Of a stretch of DNA of 60,428 nucleotides, positions 42,257 through 50,592 are shown piece after piece. Numbering within the stretch: position 1 is the first letter of the stretch; each line of letters begins with the position of its first letter. Below the pieces are notes generated by a model. The model did not search any database and was not told the DNA's origin. It saw only the letters and a list, made by a program, of their open reading frames with translations. Source of the stretch: JAKACU01 sp021821185 (lineage in GTDB: Bacteria > Bacillota > Bacilli > Alicyclobacillales > SLC66); contig DAHWJX010000137.1 of the NCBI GenBank assembly GCA_027343965.1, positions 1 to 60,428 on the forward strand. The letters run 5' to 3'. The translations under genes and the position numbers were made by a program.

Positions 42257-44053
42257 ATGCAAGAATTGAAAGAACGTTTGGAGATTGACGCGAAGTATCA
42301 ATGGTCTTTGGATGCCATGTTTGCTACGGATGATGCATGGGATGCGGAGTTAGATGCTGTGCGTAAAGTGATTGAACAAGATCCACTAGACGCTGTTCGG
42401 GGGCACCTTGGGGAAGGGCCTGAGGTGGTTTTACATTACTTTGAAATTTCAAAGGAAATTTCTGAGCGTCTAGGTAAACTTGGCATCTATGCTCACACCA
42501 AAAATGACCAAGACACACGGGTGCCGATGTATCAGGCTATGATGAGCCGCATGCAGATGCTGCAGGCAGCTTATAGTGAAAAAGAGAGTTTTTTTGAACC
42601 GGAACTACTGAGTTTGCCACAGGAGCAGTTGCAAGCTTATGCTGATGCCGAACCACTTGCTGAGTATAAGCACATCCTGGAAGACATTTTGCGTAGCAAA
42701 CCGCATGTTTTAACACCGCAAGCTGAATCACTTCTTGCTTCGCTACAAGAAGTATTTGGCGCAAGTCATCGCGTGTTTTCCCAATTAACCAATGCGGACT
42801 TCGTTCACGGCGCATTTACGGTGGATGATGTAGAGTATACGGTGACAGAGGGACGCCTTGGCCTATTGCTTCGTAATGAGAACCGTGATGTACGACGCCA
42901 AGCATTTAATCATGTGTATGACACCTACCTAGCTCACAAAAACACCATCTCGGCCTTGTATGCCACAAGTGTCTCAAAAGACATTTCGCTAGCGCACGCT
43001 CGTGGGTTTGAGACAGCTAGGCAAGCAGCGTTGTTTTCAAATAACATTCCGGAGACGGTTTATGATGCATTGATCGAAGGCGTGCGCAACAACATCACGT
43101 TCGTTCATCGGTATTGGGAATTACGTCGTAAACGACTTAATCTGGATGCTATTCACATGTATGATAAGTATGTGCCGCTAGTTGAAGCCAGCCTGGATGA
43201 TTATTCTTTTGATGCTGCTTTTGATTTGGTGAAAAAGGGACTTTCTGCTTTAGGACAGGACTATGGGCATACGCTACAAACAGCCTTGACAGAGCGTTGG
43301 ATTGATGTTTTCGAAAATCCAGGTAAAAGAAGTGGAGCTTACTCTACGGGCTTTTATGCCACGCGCCCTTATGTGTTGTTGAATTTCCAAGGCGATTACA
43401 ATAGCGTATCGACGCTAGCGCATGAACTTGGTCACAGTATGCACACGTACTTGTCAGGGAACAATCAGCCTCCACAGTATTCGGGGTACTCGATTTTCTT
43501 GGCGGAAATCGCGAGTACGGTCAACGAAACTCTCTTAGTGAATCATCTGCTCGATGTCACGAATGATCCAAAAGCCCGTGCTGTACTGATCAATCAGTAG
43601 TTAGACTCGCTAACAGGAACGATCTATCGGCAAACTATGTTTGCGGAATTTGAGTTGATGGCACATCGTCAAGTAGAGGAAGGTGCGGCGCTGACACATG
43701 ACTCCTTGTGTGACATGTACTCGACGCTCAACCAGTTCTATCATGGCAATGCGTACCGCGAAGACGATCGTTCAACCGCTGAATGGTCGCGCATTCCACA
43801 TTTCTATCGGCCGTTTTATGTGTATCAATACGCGACAGGAATGAGTGCAGCGTTAGTGTTTGCCGATCGCATCCGCAAAGATGGCGTTAACGCAGCGCAA
43901 AAATACCTGGGATTTTTAAAAAGCGGGTCGAAAGACTACCCACTTGCTGTACTTCAAGAAGCGGGCCTAAACATGAATGATCCACAAGTTATCACGCAAG
44001 CTCTATCGGTGTATGGTGACCTTGTTACGGAACTTGAGCAACTTTTAGGCTAA
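42257..44053 (+). pseudogene. pepF: Oligoendopeptidase F with one in-frame TAG
   Basis: A 598-codon frame of an M3 zinc peptidase. The HEXXH site 'LAHELGHSMHTYLSG' lies near residue 389 and the third-ligand region 'FLAEIASTVNETLL' follows. At 43598-43600 a TAG interrupts 'INQ*LDSLTGTIYRQTMFAE'; relatives usually have Tyr or a similar residue there, so a single substitution explains it. The frame is otherwise intact to 44053 and both sides read as normal PepF. The protein would lose its last about 150 residues, including helices that close the active site, so it is probably inactive unless the stop is a sequencing error. Confidence 0.88.
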
Positions 44054-44069
44054 GATCGCTCGTGAAACG

Positions 44070-44100
44070 CAAAAGGGCAACGTTAAAATTGCCCTTTTGT
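44070..44100. terminator. Bidirectional terminator between pepF and an XRE gene
   Basis: CAAAAGGGCAA (44070-44080) pairs with TTGCCCTTTTG (44089-44099) around an eight-base loop, with T- or A-rich flanks within the stem on both strands. It encodes the last codons of the XRE gene. Confidence 0.8.
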
Positions 44101-44520
44101 GTCTTGTAAGTTTTCTTTGCGAATATCTTGCATAAAGTCTGTAACAAGTTGCAACACCTCGTGTGAGGAGTGCCTATTTTCTTGAAGTTTTTTGGCAAAA
44201 GTCAGATAAGGTTCTGATTTCTCATCTAACAAAAATTGAACGACTTCAGGAGGTTGGGTTTTACCCCACTCTTCGAGTGACTCACTAACAAGTTCTTGTG
44301 AGTCTGTTGGAAGATCCAACAAATCGTAAATCGAAATGCCAAGAGCTTGACACAATTTATAAACGAGGTCAACTGACGGGCTCTTTCTTGTCCCCTTTTC
44401 GAGTTGCGAAATGTGACTGATAGAAACTCCAGAGCGTGTTGACAAATCTTCCAAGGACCACGCGAAGGATCTTCGCAACTGTAACAATCGGTTTCCGTTA
44501 AAACGCCCAACCTGACGCAT
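44083..44520 (-). CDS. XRE-family transcriptional regulator
   Basis: A 145-residue protein with an N-terminal cro/C1 HTH ('LLQLRRSFAWSLEDLSTRSG', then 'VSISHISQLEKGTRKSPSVD') and a C-terminal helical region ('EEWGKTQPPEVVQFLLDEKS') that may dimerise, somewhat like SinR. ATG 44520 has GAGGGTGG upstream. It is transcribed alone, convergent to pepF. Target genes are unknown. Confidence 0.85.
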   Translation of the reverse strand: MRQVGRFNGNRLLQLRRSFAWSLEDLSTRSGVSISHISQLEKGTRKSPSVDLVYKLCQALGISIYDLLDLPTDSQELVSESLEEWGKTQPPEVVQFLLDEKSEPYLTFAKKLQENRHSSHEVLQLVTDFMQDIRKENLQDTKGQF

Positions 44521-44603
44521 GCGGACCACCCTCTATCATAAATGCTCACTCTCTAAATTATACTGCGTATTACACAAATGAGTAAAGCGGTAATAGACAA
44601 GTT

Positions 44604-44638
44604 GGTAAAGAAAGACGCACTCGTTTGATGAGTGCGTC
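44604..44638 (-). terminator. Terminator of proS (minus strand)
   Basis: GACGCACTC (44614-44622) pairs perfectly with GAGTGCGTC (44630-44638); reading on the minus strand, the stem is followed by TTTCTTTACC. Confidence 0.78.
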
Positions 44639-44659
44639 ATGCGTCATTTTTGAAGGGAT

Positions 44660-46108
44660 TTAGTAAGCTCTTGCAAACCACACCGTATGTTTTGCCGGTT
44701 GGTTACACACAACGCAAGTATCCATGGTTGAAGGTGGGGAGAATGGGATATTGCGGCTAGTAGCTCCTGTCTCATTTTTAATTTGGCTTTCACACGCATC
44801 ATCACCACACCAACCAGCAAGCGCAAAGCCTTTTTCTTCACGCACGACACGGTGTAATGCTTCGATGGATTCGACTTTTTGCGAGCGACCCTCTTGAAAA
44901 GCCAACGCAGTTTGGTACATTGAAGTTTGAATTTCGGTCAACAGATCCTGTACGTGTTGGGCTATGTTTTCGATGGGGGTTGCTTCTTTCGTTCCTGTGT
45001 CCCTACGTACCAAGACAACCTGCGAGGCGTCAAGGTCGCGCGGTCCAATCTCTAAGCGAACTGGGATTCCTCGCATCTCATATTCGTTGAACTTCCAACC
45101 AGGGCTATTGTCTTCATTCGCATCCATCTTGACACGAATGCCCGCTACTTTGAGTGAATGTACAATCGCATCGGCCGCCGTTAGAACTCGTTCGCGTGTT
45201 TTGGCAGGCCCAATCTGAATGACGATCACTTGCATTGGCGCGATGCGAGGGGGCAGTTGCAAGCCGCGATCATCACCATGCACCATGATGAGGGCACCAA
45301 TGATGCGTGTCGTCATCCCCCATGATGTCGTATGGGCAAATTTGCGTTCGTTATCTTTATCAAGAAATTGGATATCGAAGCCGCGTGCGAAATTGTCTCC
45401 CAGGTAATGCGAGGTTGCGGCCTGAAGTGCCCTTCCATCTTTCATCATCGCTTCGAGCGAATAGGTAGCTACTGCGCCAGGAAACTTTTCTGATGGCGTC
45501 TTTTGACCTTGAATGACAGGAATAGCTAACTCCGTTTCACAAAAGTCTGTGTACACTTCAAGCATTCGTTTCGTTTCTTCTTGTGCTTCTTGTGCCGTGG
45601 CGTGGGCCGTATGGCCTTCTTGCCAAAGAAATTCACTCGTGCGTAAAAATGGTAAAGTCCTTTTTTCCCAACGAACAACATTTGCCCACTGATTGATCAA
45701 GAGCGGCAAATCCCGATAAGATTGAATCCATTGACTGTACATGTAGCCAAAAATCGTTTCCGAAGTCGGACGAACGGCAAGACGCTCTTCCAAGTTATCG
45801 TCGCCAACTTGCGTAACCCATGGTAACTCGGGGTTGAACCCTTCCACATGTTCTTTTTCCTTTTGGAAAAAGCTTTCCGGGATGAGTAAAGGAAAATAGG
45901 CATTACGATGTCCAGTCTCCTTAAATCTGCGATCAAGTTCACGTTGGCAGGCTTCCCATAGTTCATATCCGTCAGGCTTAAACACGATACAACCGCGCAC
46001 GGGAGCATAGTCCATCAGATCCGCTTTTGTAATTACATCGATATACCAGCGAGAAAAATCTTCGCTTTGCGGTGTGATTTCTTTAACAAAATCCTTCTCT
46101 TTGGCCAT
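44660..46108 (-). CDS. proS: Prolyl-tRNA synthetase, archaeal/eukaryotic-like type
   Basis: A 482-residue class II synthetase. It lacks the large editing insertion of the usual bacterial form (B. subtilis ProS is longer) and has instead a C-terminal zinc-binding domain with Cys pairs 'CGDDAC' and 'CVVC' and the terminal Tyr ('FARAY'). Motif 2 is in 'RWEKRTLPFLRTSEFLWQEG'; 'LAVRPTSETIF' and 'PSEKFPGAVATYSLE' also match the type. ATG 46108 follows GGAGGA. It probably follows the GNAT gene in a two-gene operon. Confidence 0.94.
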   Translation of the reverse strand: MAKEKDFVKEITPQSEDFSRWYIDVITKADLMDYAPVRGCIVFKPDGYELWEACQRELDRRFKETGHRNAYFPLLIPESFFQKEKEHVEGFNPELPWVTQVGDDNLEERLAVRPTSETIFGYMYSQWIQSYRDLPLLINQWANVVRWEKRTLPFLRTSEFLWQEGHTAHATAQEAQEETKRMLEVYTDFCETELAIPVIQGQKTPSEKFPGAVATYSLEAMMKDGRALQAATSHYLGDNFARGFDIQFLDKDNERKFAHTTSWGMTTRIIGALIMVHGDDRGLQLPPRIAPMQVIVIQIGPAKTRERVLTAADAIVHSLKVAGIRVKMDANEDNSPGWKFNEYEMRGIPVRLEIGPRDLDASQVVLVRRDTGTKEATPIENIAQHVQDLLTEIQTSMYQTALAFQEGRSQKVESIEALHRVVREEKGFALAGWCGDDACESQIKNETGATSRNIPFSPPSTMDTCVVCNQPAKHTVWFARAY

Positions 46109-46165
46109 AAAAATCCTCCTGCCTCAAAATGCAACAACTTCCTTAGTACTATAACCGAAAACACC

Positions 46166-46699
46166 TTACAAATCGATCCTGTACACGTTGACCGGGGTAC
46201 CTGCCCGCCATATTTCCAAACGTATGACAGTCGGCAATTCATGAAATCTTGCTTGATCCACTACTTGCGCTTTAGAAATCTTGACAATGGAACGCATCGA
46301 CGAGGTGTTGCTCGTTGCGATAATACAAAAAAGCGTTTCAAATGTTGCAGGAAGATGTTCAAATAAGTATTCTTTCGCTATTTTTTGTAATCCCTGTCCG
46401 CGCCTGTTTGGGGTGATGTACGTCCCAAGCAGGCCATTTTGGTTGCGGTCATTGACATGGGTAACAGCGATAAGTCCTATGACCGCATCTCCATCCATAA
46501 TGCTAAAAGCGCACGGCATTTGTGGTCCTAAGGTCTGGATGGTAAGTTGGGCGGCTTCTTGCAAGGCTGCTTGTGTGCTTGAAAAAGGCCATTCGTTTAG
46601 TCGCCAAACATCGGATGGTGTGTTTGCAAAAGCAATTTGGCTCTGTCTGCAAAGAGCCAGAGCGGCGTTGTCATCGTAGGGTTGTAATGAGATCGACAA
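46166..46699 (-). CDS. GNAT-family N-acetyltransferase
   Basis: A 177-residue acetyl-CoA-dependent transferase. The core acetyl-CoA loop is 'ITPNRRGQGLQKIAKEYLFE' (R/Q-x-x-G-x-G/A), preceded by strand 'VIGLIAVTHVN' and followed by 'IIATSNTSSMRSIVKIS', a typical motif B with Asn. TTG 46699 is chosen, eight bases after AAAAGGG. Substrate cannot be inferred. It lies 57 bases upstream of proS on the same strand. Confidence 0.82.
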   Translation of the reverse strand: MSISLQPYDDNAALALCRQSQIAFANTPSDVWRLNEWPFSSTQAALQEAAQLTIQTLGPQMPCAFSIMDGDAVIGLIAVTHVNDRNQNGLLGTYITPNRRGQGLQKIAKEYLFEHLPATFETLFCIIATSNTSSMRSIVKISKAQVVDQARFHELPTVIRLEIWRAGTPVNVYRIDL

Positions 46700-46774
46700 G
46701 AAAGTCACCCTTTTAGATATTCCTCGATTGCACAAATAAAGTGTACAATAGGAAAATGGAGGTGCCCTTTAATC

Positions 46775-46981
46775 ATGAAGGAAACACTGGGTGAACGAGT
46801 TAGGGAAAAGCGCATATCGCTCGGACTCACAGTCCAAGAATTGGCTCAACGTGCTCAAGTGTCCGCGAGCTACATTTACGCTATTGAAGCTGGTGTGCGC
46901 GGATCGCGTATTGAAAAACTTACACGCATTGCAAAAGCTCTTGATATAAGTCTGCTAGACATCTGGCCATATGATCTTTAG
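46775..46981 (+). CDS. Small XRE-type HTH protein
   Basis: A 68-residue protein made of little more than a cro/C1 HTH: 'LGERVREKRISLGLTVQELA' then 'QRAQVSASYIYAIEAG'. ATG 46775 has GGAGGT 11 bases upstream, and TACAAT at 46744-46749 might be a -10 box. It is divergent from the GNAT gene and upstream of the Fur-family gene. Target is unknown. Confidence 0.8.
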   Translation: MKETLGERVREKRISLGLTVQELAQRAQVSASYIYAIEAGVRGSRIEKLTRIAKALDISLLDIWPYDL

Positions 46982-47015
46982 CTTGCTTGTTTTGTGTTAG
47001 CATACACGATGGGTC

Positions 47016-47045
47016 TTGAAGATGCCAACTCCAGTGGTCTACAAT
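47016..47045 (+). promoter_or_regulatory. Candidate promoter of the Fur-family gene
   Basis: TTGAAG (47016-47021) and TACAAT (47040-47045) are 18 bp apart; the start codon is 20 bases beyond. Confidence 0.5.
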
Positions 47046-47064
47046 GGAGCCTGGGGGTGGTCCG

Positions 47065-47553
47065 ATGCGTACTGATGTGTATATGACAGAATTAAAAGAT
47101 CGCGGATATCGGGCCACAGGGAAACGCCGTGATATCCTCGATTATTTACTAAGCCATAACCGATATATTAATGCCCGTGAACTGATTGATGCGATGAAAG
47201 AAAAGTATCCTACGATGAGCCTCGAAACGGTCTATCGAAACCTGAAGACGCTGCGCGATGAAGGCATTATTGAGGAGTCGCGCTTTGAAGATAATGAAAC
47301 AAAGTATCGCATCGCGTGTCAAACGTCACACCATCATCATTATATATGCATTGCATGTGGCATAACGATGGTGATTGACCATTGTCCGATGCCTGATGTC
47401 GGGTTGGCGCCACAAGGTTTTATGGTTTTGCAACATCGATTTGAGGTATTGGGATATTGTGCAGATTGCCAACCAGGGCCTCACCATGAAGGGAAGGTGG
47501 AGCCTGTTGCAAGTGGACAAACACAAGGATCCTTTGATCGCTCAACTTTATAA
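47065..47553 (+). CDS. Fur-family metal-dependent regulator
   Basis: A 162-residue repressor. The winged helix has 'GYRATGKRRDILDYLLSHNR' and 'PTMSLETVYRNLKTLRDEGI', the Fur DNA-recognition pattern. The metal-sensing His cluster is 'TSHHHHYICIACG', with CXXC pairs 'CIAC' and 'CADC' for structural zinc. It could be Fur, Zur or PerR; the sequence alone does not decide. ATG 47065 has GGGGGTGG upstream; an earlier GTG at 47044 lies in the promoter. It overlaps the YerC-like gene by 47 bases. Confidence 0.88.
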   Translation: MRTDVYMTELKDRGYRATGKRRDILDYLLSHNRYINARELIDAMKEKYPTMSLETVYRNLKTLRDEGIIEESRFEDNETKYRIACQTSHHHHYICIACGITMVIDHCPMPDVGLAPQGFMVLQHRFEVLGYCADCQPGPHHEGKVEPVASGQTQGSFDRSTL

Positions 47554-47797
47554 AGCGGTGTTACAGCTTCAAAGTGTCGAAGACTGTGATCGTTTTTTCG
47601 ATGATTTGTGTACCATTGGAGAGATGCAGTCTCTCGCGCAAAGACTTGAAGTGGCGCGTATGCTGGATGAAGGTATGACATACAGCCATATTGAAGAAGT
47701 GACCGGAGCAAGCACAGCCACGATTAGCCGAGTGAAACGATGTCTACACTATGGTTCAGATGGGTACCGTACGGTACTAGACAGAATGAAACGGTGA
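47507..47797 (+). CDS. yerC: YerC/YecD-family TrpR-like regulator
   Basis: A 96-residue all-helical protein of the TrpR-related YerC family: 'FFDDLCTIGEMQSLAQRLEV' and 'MLDEGMTYSHIEEVTGASTA' followed by 'TISRVKRCLHYG' form the HTH. TTG 47507 has AAGGTGG six bases upstream; an ATG at 47486 has none. In B. subtilis yerC also lies shortly before pcrB. Its ligand and targets are not established in my knowledge. Confidence 0.85.
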   Translation: MQVDKHKDPLIAQLYKAVLQLQSVEDCDRFFDDLCTIGEMQSLAQRLEVARMLDEGMTYSHIEEVTGASTATISRVKRCLHYGSDGYRTVLDRMKR

Positions 47798-47803
47798 GGA
47801 CAT

Positions 47804-48493
47804 GTGACTATTCAATCTTGGCGATGTGTAGCTAAGCTTGATCCTGAACGAAACCATAGTGATGATTTGTTGCAAGTCGTGATTCATAGCCCTTTTGATG
47901 CGATCGTTTTAGGCGGTACAAGCGGTGTGACAAGGGAAAACACGACGGATCTGGCTTTAGCCCTTCGTCGGCGCCGTATAAGAATACCTGTGTGGCAAGA
48001 AATCTCTGATGGACAAGCGGTTGCCTTTGGTGTGGATGGGTACTTGGTGCCCGTTGTTCTTAACGCAACTGACGTTGACTATCTGGCTCGGGGACACATA
48101 CAGGCGTTACGGCGCTATAGAGAACAGATATCGTGGAATCATTTGTTGGCGTTAGGCTATATTGTGATGCATGGCGATTGTGCTGTTGGTCAAAAAACAA
48201 AAGCAGACATTCCACGGGATTTCTATGATGTGTTGGCATTAGCAGAGTATGGTGTCAAGCTGTGCGGATTAAAGGCGCTCTATATCGAATATAGCGGACG
48301 GCTTGGCGATGATGGCCTCGTGGCACGTTTGCGTACGCATCTACCTTCTGTGCAGGTGTTTTATGGTGGCGGAATTGCCTCTTATGAACAGTTGGATCAG
48401 TTTCTGTCTGTCGCATCCACCGTCGTCGTTGGCAATGCTTTGTACAGTAATCCTTGTGGCGTGTTTGACGTATCGGCGCCAAAGATGGTATAG
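47804..48493 (+). CDS. pcrB: PcrB, heptaprenylglyceryl-phosphate synthase family
   Basis: A 229-residue TIM-barrel prenyltransferase joining a long isoprenyl diphosphate to glycerol-1-phosphate; in Bacillus the C35 product is characterised. 'KLDPERNHSDDLL', 'IVLGGTSGVTREN', 'LYIEYSGRLGDDGLV' and 'VFYGGGIASYEQL' with 'VVVGNALY' mark the G1P site and phosphate loops. GTG 47804 follows GTGAGGAC. Here a tRNA and purEK separate it from pcrA, whereas pcrB and pcrA are adjacent in B. subtilis. Confidence 0.92.
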   Translation: MTIQSWRCVAKLDPERNHSDDLLQVVIHSPFDAIVLGGTSGVTRENTTDLALALRRRRIRIPVWQEISDGQAVAFGVDGYLVPVVLNATDVDYLARGHIQALRRYREQISWNHLLALGYIVMHGDCAVGQKTKADIPRDFYDVLALAEYGVKLCGLKALYIEYSGRLGDDGLVARLRTHLPSVQVFYGGGIASYEQLDQFLSVASTVVVGNALYSNPCGVFDVSAPKMV

Positions 48494-48494
48494 T
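48465..48494 (+). promoter_or_regulatory. Promoter of tRNA-Pro inside the 3' end of pcrB
   Basis: TTGACG (48465-48470) and TATAGT (48489-48494) are 18 bp apart; the tRNA begins 12 bases after the -10 box. Confidence 0.65.
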
Positions 48495-48506
48495 ATGTCT
48501 CGTTAT

Positions 48507-48583
48507 CGGAATGTAGCTCAGCTTGGTAGAGCGCACGGTTCGGGACCGTGAGGCCGCAGGTTCGAATCCTGTCATTCCGACCA
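48507..48583 (+). tRNA. tRNA-Pro (CGG)
   Basis: 77 nt with encoded CCA. CGGAATG pairs with CATTCCG; anticodon stem CACGG/CCGTG holds loop TTCGGGA (anticodon CGG); T loop GTTCGAATC is canonical. It lies between pcrB and purE. Confidence 0.96.
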
Positions 48584-48625
48584 AAGCTATAACTGCGCAG
48601 GTTGCACGTTTTCATAGAGTCGCGG

Positions 48626-48671
48626 CCACGTTTTTCCTGATACTTGTCTCAGGGAAAACGTGGTTTTTTTG
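48626..48671 (+). terminator. Rho-independent terminator of tRNA-Pro
   Basis: A 15-pair stem (48626-48640 with 48649-48663, one wobble pair) with an eight-base loop is followed by seven T residues. Confidence 0.92.
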
Positions 48672-48854
48672 TTCCAATTTGCGAGTGAATTGTTTGTGAC
48701 ATAGGGAAGCCTACACAGGATGTCCGGGCATTGAGCAATCCTATAACATCATCAAGGCTGTTTTGCAACGTTACCTTGAGAGCTTACGGAGTATGGTTAC
48801 GACAATCTGGCGCATTGCCTCTTCGCGTGTTTTCCCTTAAGGATCGGCTTTTTA

Positions 48855-48884
48855 TTGTTACTTCGAAAACCAATCAGGTATAGT
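48855..48884 (+). promoter_or_regulatory. Candidate promoter of purEK
   Basis: TTGTTA (48855-48860) and TATAGT (48879-48884) are 18 bp apart, 30 bases before the purE start. No purine riboswitch fits in the short leader. Confidence 0.55.
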
Positions 48885-48914
48885 AGAGGTATATCACGTT
48901 TCGGGGTGACTACT

Positions 48915-49400
48915 GTGCAAGTACGTATTGGTGTCATTATGGGAAGTAAATCGGATTATGAAACGATGCGTCATACAACCGAGCTCTTGCGGTCCTTTTC
49001 TGTGCCCTTTGAGGTGCAAGTCGTGTCAGCACACCGGACACCGGAAAAACTTTATGATTATGCTAAAACAGCTCGTACACGTGGAATTCAAGTGATTATT
49101 GCTGGGGCCGGGGGTGCGGCTCATTTGCCAGGTATGGTGGCCGCCATGACGACCTTGCCAGTTATTGGCGTACCCGTACAAAGCAAAGCTTTGCAAGGTA
49201 TGGATAGCTTATTGTCGATTGTGCAGATGCCAGCCGGAATTCCGGTAGCCACGGTGGCCATTGGCGTTGCGGGGGCAAAAAATGCAGCGCTACTCGCCTT
49301 GCAAATGCTCTCTATCTTTGATGATGATATGGCTAAACGACTTGAGGTTTATCGCGAGACCCAAACGCAAGATGTGTTACAAGCTACGATCGACGAGTAA
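48915..49400 (+). CDS. purE: N5-carboxyaminoimidazole ribonucleotide mutase
   Basis: A 161-residue class I PurE converting N5-CAIR to CAIR in purine synthesis. 'IMGSKSDYETM', 'VVSAHRTPEKLYDYA' (with the catalytic His) and 'IIAGAGGAAHLPGMVAAMT' are diagnostic. GTG 48915 follows CGGGGTGA; a longer frame from 48855 starts inside the promoter. It forms an operon with purK; the rest of the pur cluster is not here. Confidence 0.95.
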   Translation: MQVRIGVIMGSKSDYETMRHTTELLRSFSVPFEVQVVSAHRTPEKLYDYAKTARTRGIQVIIAGAGGAAHLPGMVAAMTTLPVIGVPVQSKALQGMDSLLSIVQMPAGIPVATVAIGVAGAKNAALLALQMLSIFDDDMAKRLEVYRETQTQDVLQATIDE

Positions 49401-49419
49401 ATTGGCGTTGGAGGTAACT

Positions 49420-50592
49420 ATGGTTAAAAAAATGCTTGGTATTTTAGGTGATGGTCAGCTTGCGCAAATGACTTGTCTTGCGGGACAAGCCATGGGTTTT
49501 ACGATGCACGTTTATGCTAGTGATCGTTTTAATCCAGCGGCACTGGTGGCTGATCAAGTGTGGATTGGTGACTTAGAAGATACCGAGCGGTTGATGGAGT
49601 TTGCTCGATCTGTCGATGCTGTTACTTACGATACGGAGTTATTGCCCATCGATGGTGTGCGCGCTGCAGCACAATACACGCCCGCCTTTCCGCATCCTGA
49701 TGTCCTCTACATGGCTCAAAATCGGATACGTGAACGTGCATTTCTTTTACAACATGCTATCCCGACACCGCGGATTGGTGTCGTTCACACGAAAGAAGAT
49801 ATCGCGGCTTCTATAACGCAAGTTGGCATTCCGTGCGTTATGAAGACAGCGGAACAGGGATATGACGGCAAAGGCCAGGTCCGCATCGACGATGCTTTGC
49901 AGGCTCCTTTAGCGTTTGTGTCCCTTGGTTCTGTTCCTTGCGTGGTTGAGGAATGGATCGAGTTTGAACGGGAGATGTCCGTGATCGTAGCGGGTGATCA
50001 GCATGGGCATGTGACAACGTATGCGGTGATTGATAATGAACATCGGCACCATATACTCCATCTTTCTAAGGCACCTTCTACGTTACCCTTGGAGGTGCAA
50101 AAAGAAGCTACAGACATTGCTCGACAAATCGCCAAAGCTTGTTCGTTGGTAGGCTTGCTTACCGTAGAAATGTTTTATGCCAAAGACGGTAGAGTGCTTG
50201 TCAATGAATTGGAACCGCGTCCTCATAATTCTGGTCATCATACGCAGGTTTCCGCAGTCACTAGTCAATTTGCGCAATTGTGCCGTGCGATGGCAGGTCT
50301 AGAGCTAGGCTCTACAGAACAACAGCCTGCAGCCATGATGAATATACTTGGCGATATGTTTTTAAAGACCAATGAGCAACCCTATACGAGTCCAGGGTTT
50401 ATAACCCCCTTAGTAAATGACGTGACTATTTTTTATTACGGTAAGCAACAGGCACGAGCCGATCGCAAGATGGGACACATCTTGGCTCTCGCAAATGATG
50501 TCGAGGCGGCTGCTCAAAAAGTGCGGTTACAAGAGAAAGAGTTGGTGACAAAGTATGGCAGTGGAACCGGCGAACACGGTGCAACTTCTTGA
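49420..50592 (+). CDS. purK: N5-carboxyaminoimidazole ribonucleotide synthase
   Basis: A 390-residue ATP-grasp enzyme forming N5-CAIR from AIR, bicarbonate and ATP; its product feeds PurE. 'LGILGDGQLAQM' opens the N-terminal domain, 'PCVMKTAEQGYDGKGQ' is the ATP-binding loop and 'VNELEPRPHNSGHHT' the metal site. ATG 49420 follows TTGGAGG. Its last 38 bases overlap pcrA in another frame, linking purine genes to the DNA-repair genes. Confidence 0.95.
   Translation: MVKKMLGILGDGQLAQMTCLAGQAMGFTMHVYASDRFNPAALVADQVWIGDLEDTERLMEFARSVDAVTYDTELLPIDGVRAAAQYTPAFPHPDVLYMAQNRIRERAFLLQHAIPTPRIGVVHTKEDIAASITQVGIPCVMKTAEQGYDGKGQVRIDDALQAPLAFVSLGSVPCVVEEWIEFEREMSVIVAGDQHGHVTTYAVIDNEHRHHILHLSKAPSTLPLEVQKEATDIARQIAKACSLVGLLTVEMFYAKDGRVLVNELEPRPHNSGHHTQVSAVTSQFAQLCRAMAGLELGSTEQQPAAMMNILGDMFLKTNEQPYTSPGFITPLVNDVTIFYYGKQQARADRKMGHILALANDVEAAAQKVRLQEKELVTKYGSGTGEHGATS

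Larger units (their letters stand above)
48584..48914. other. 331-base gap between tRNA-Pro and purE
   Basis: It holds the tRNA terminator (48626-48671) and the purE promoter (48855-48884). Between them, a frame from about 48692 to 48840 is open without a start ('GIEQSYNIIKAVLQRYLESL' then 'RSMVTTIWRIASSRVFP', ending TAA). It reads like protein but I cannot assign it; it may be the tail of a lost gene. Confidence 0.5.

Noticed and set aside
43598..43600. Recoding (pyrrolysine or suppressor) of the pepF TAG
   Set aside because: No context for recoding is seen, and the ArsR-type gene has a different stop (TGA). Ordinary mutation or sequencing error is simpler.
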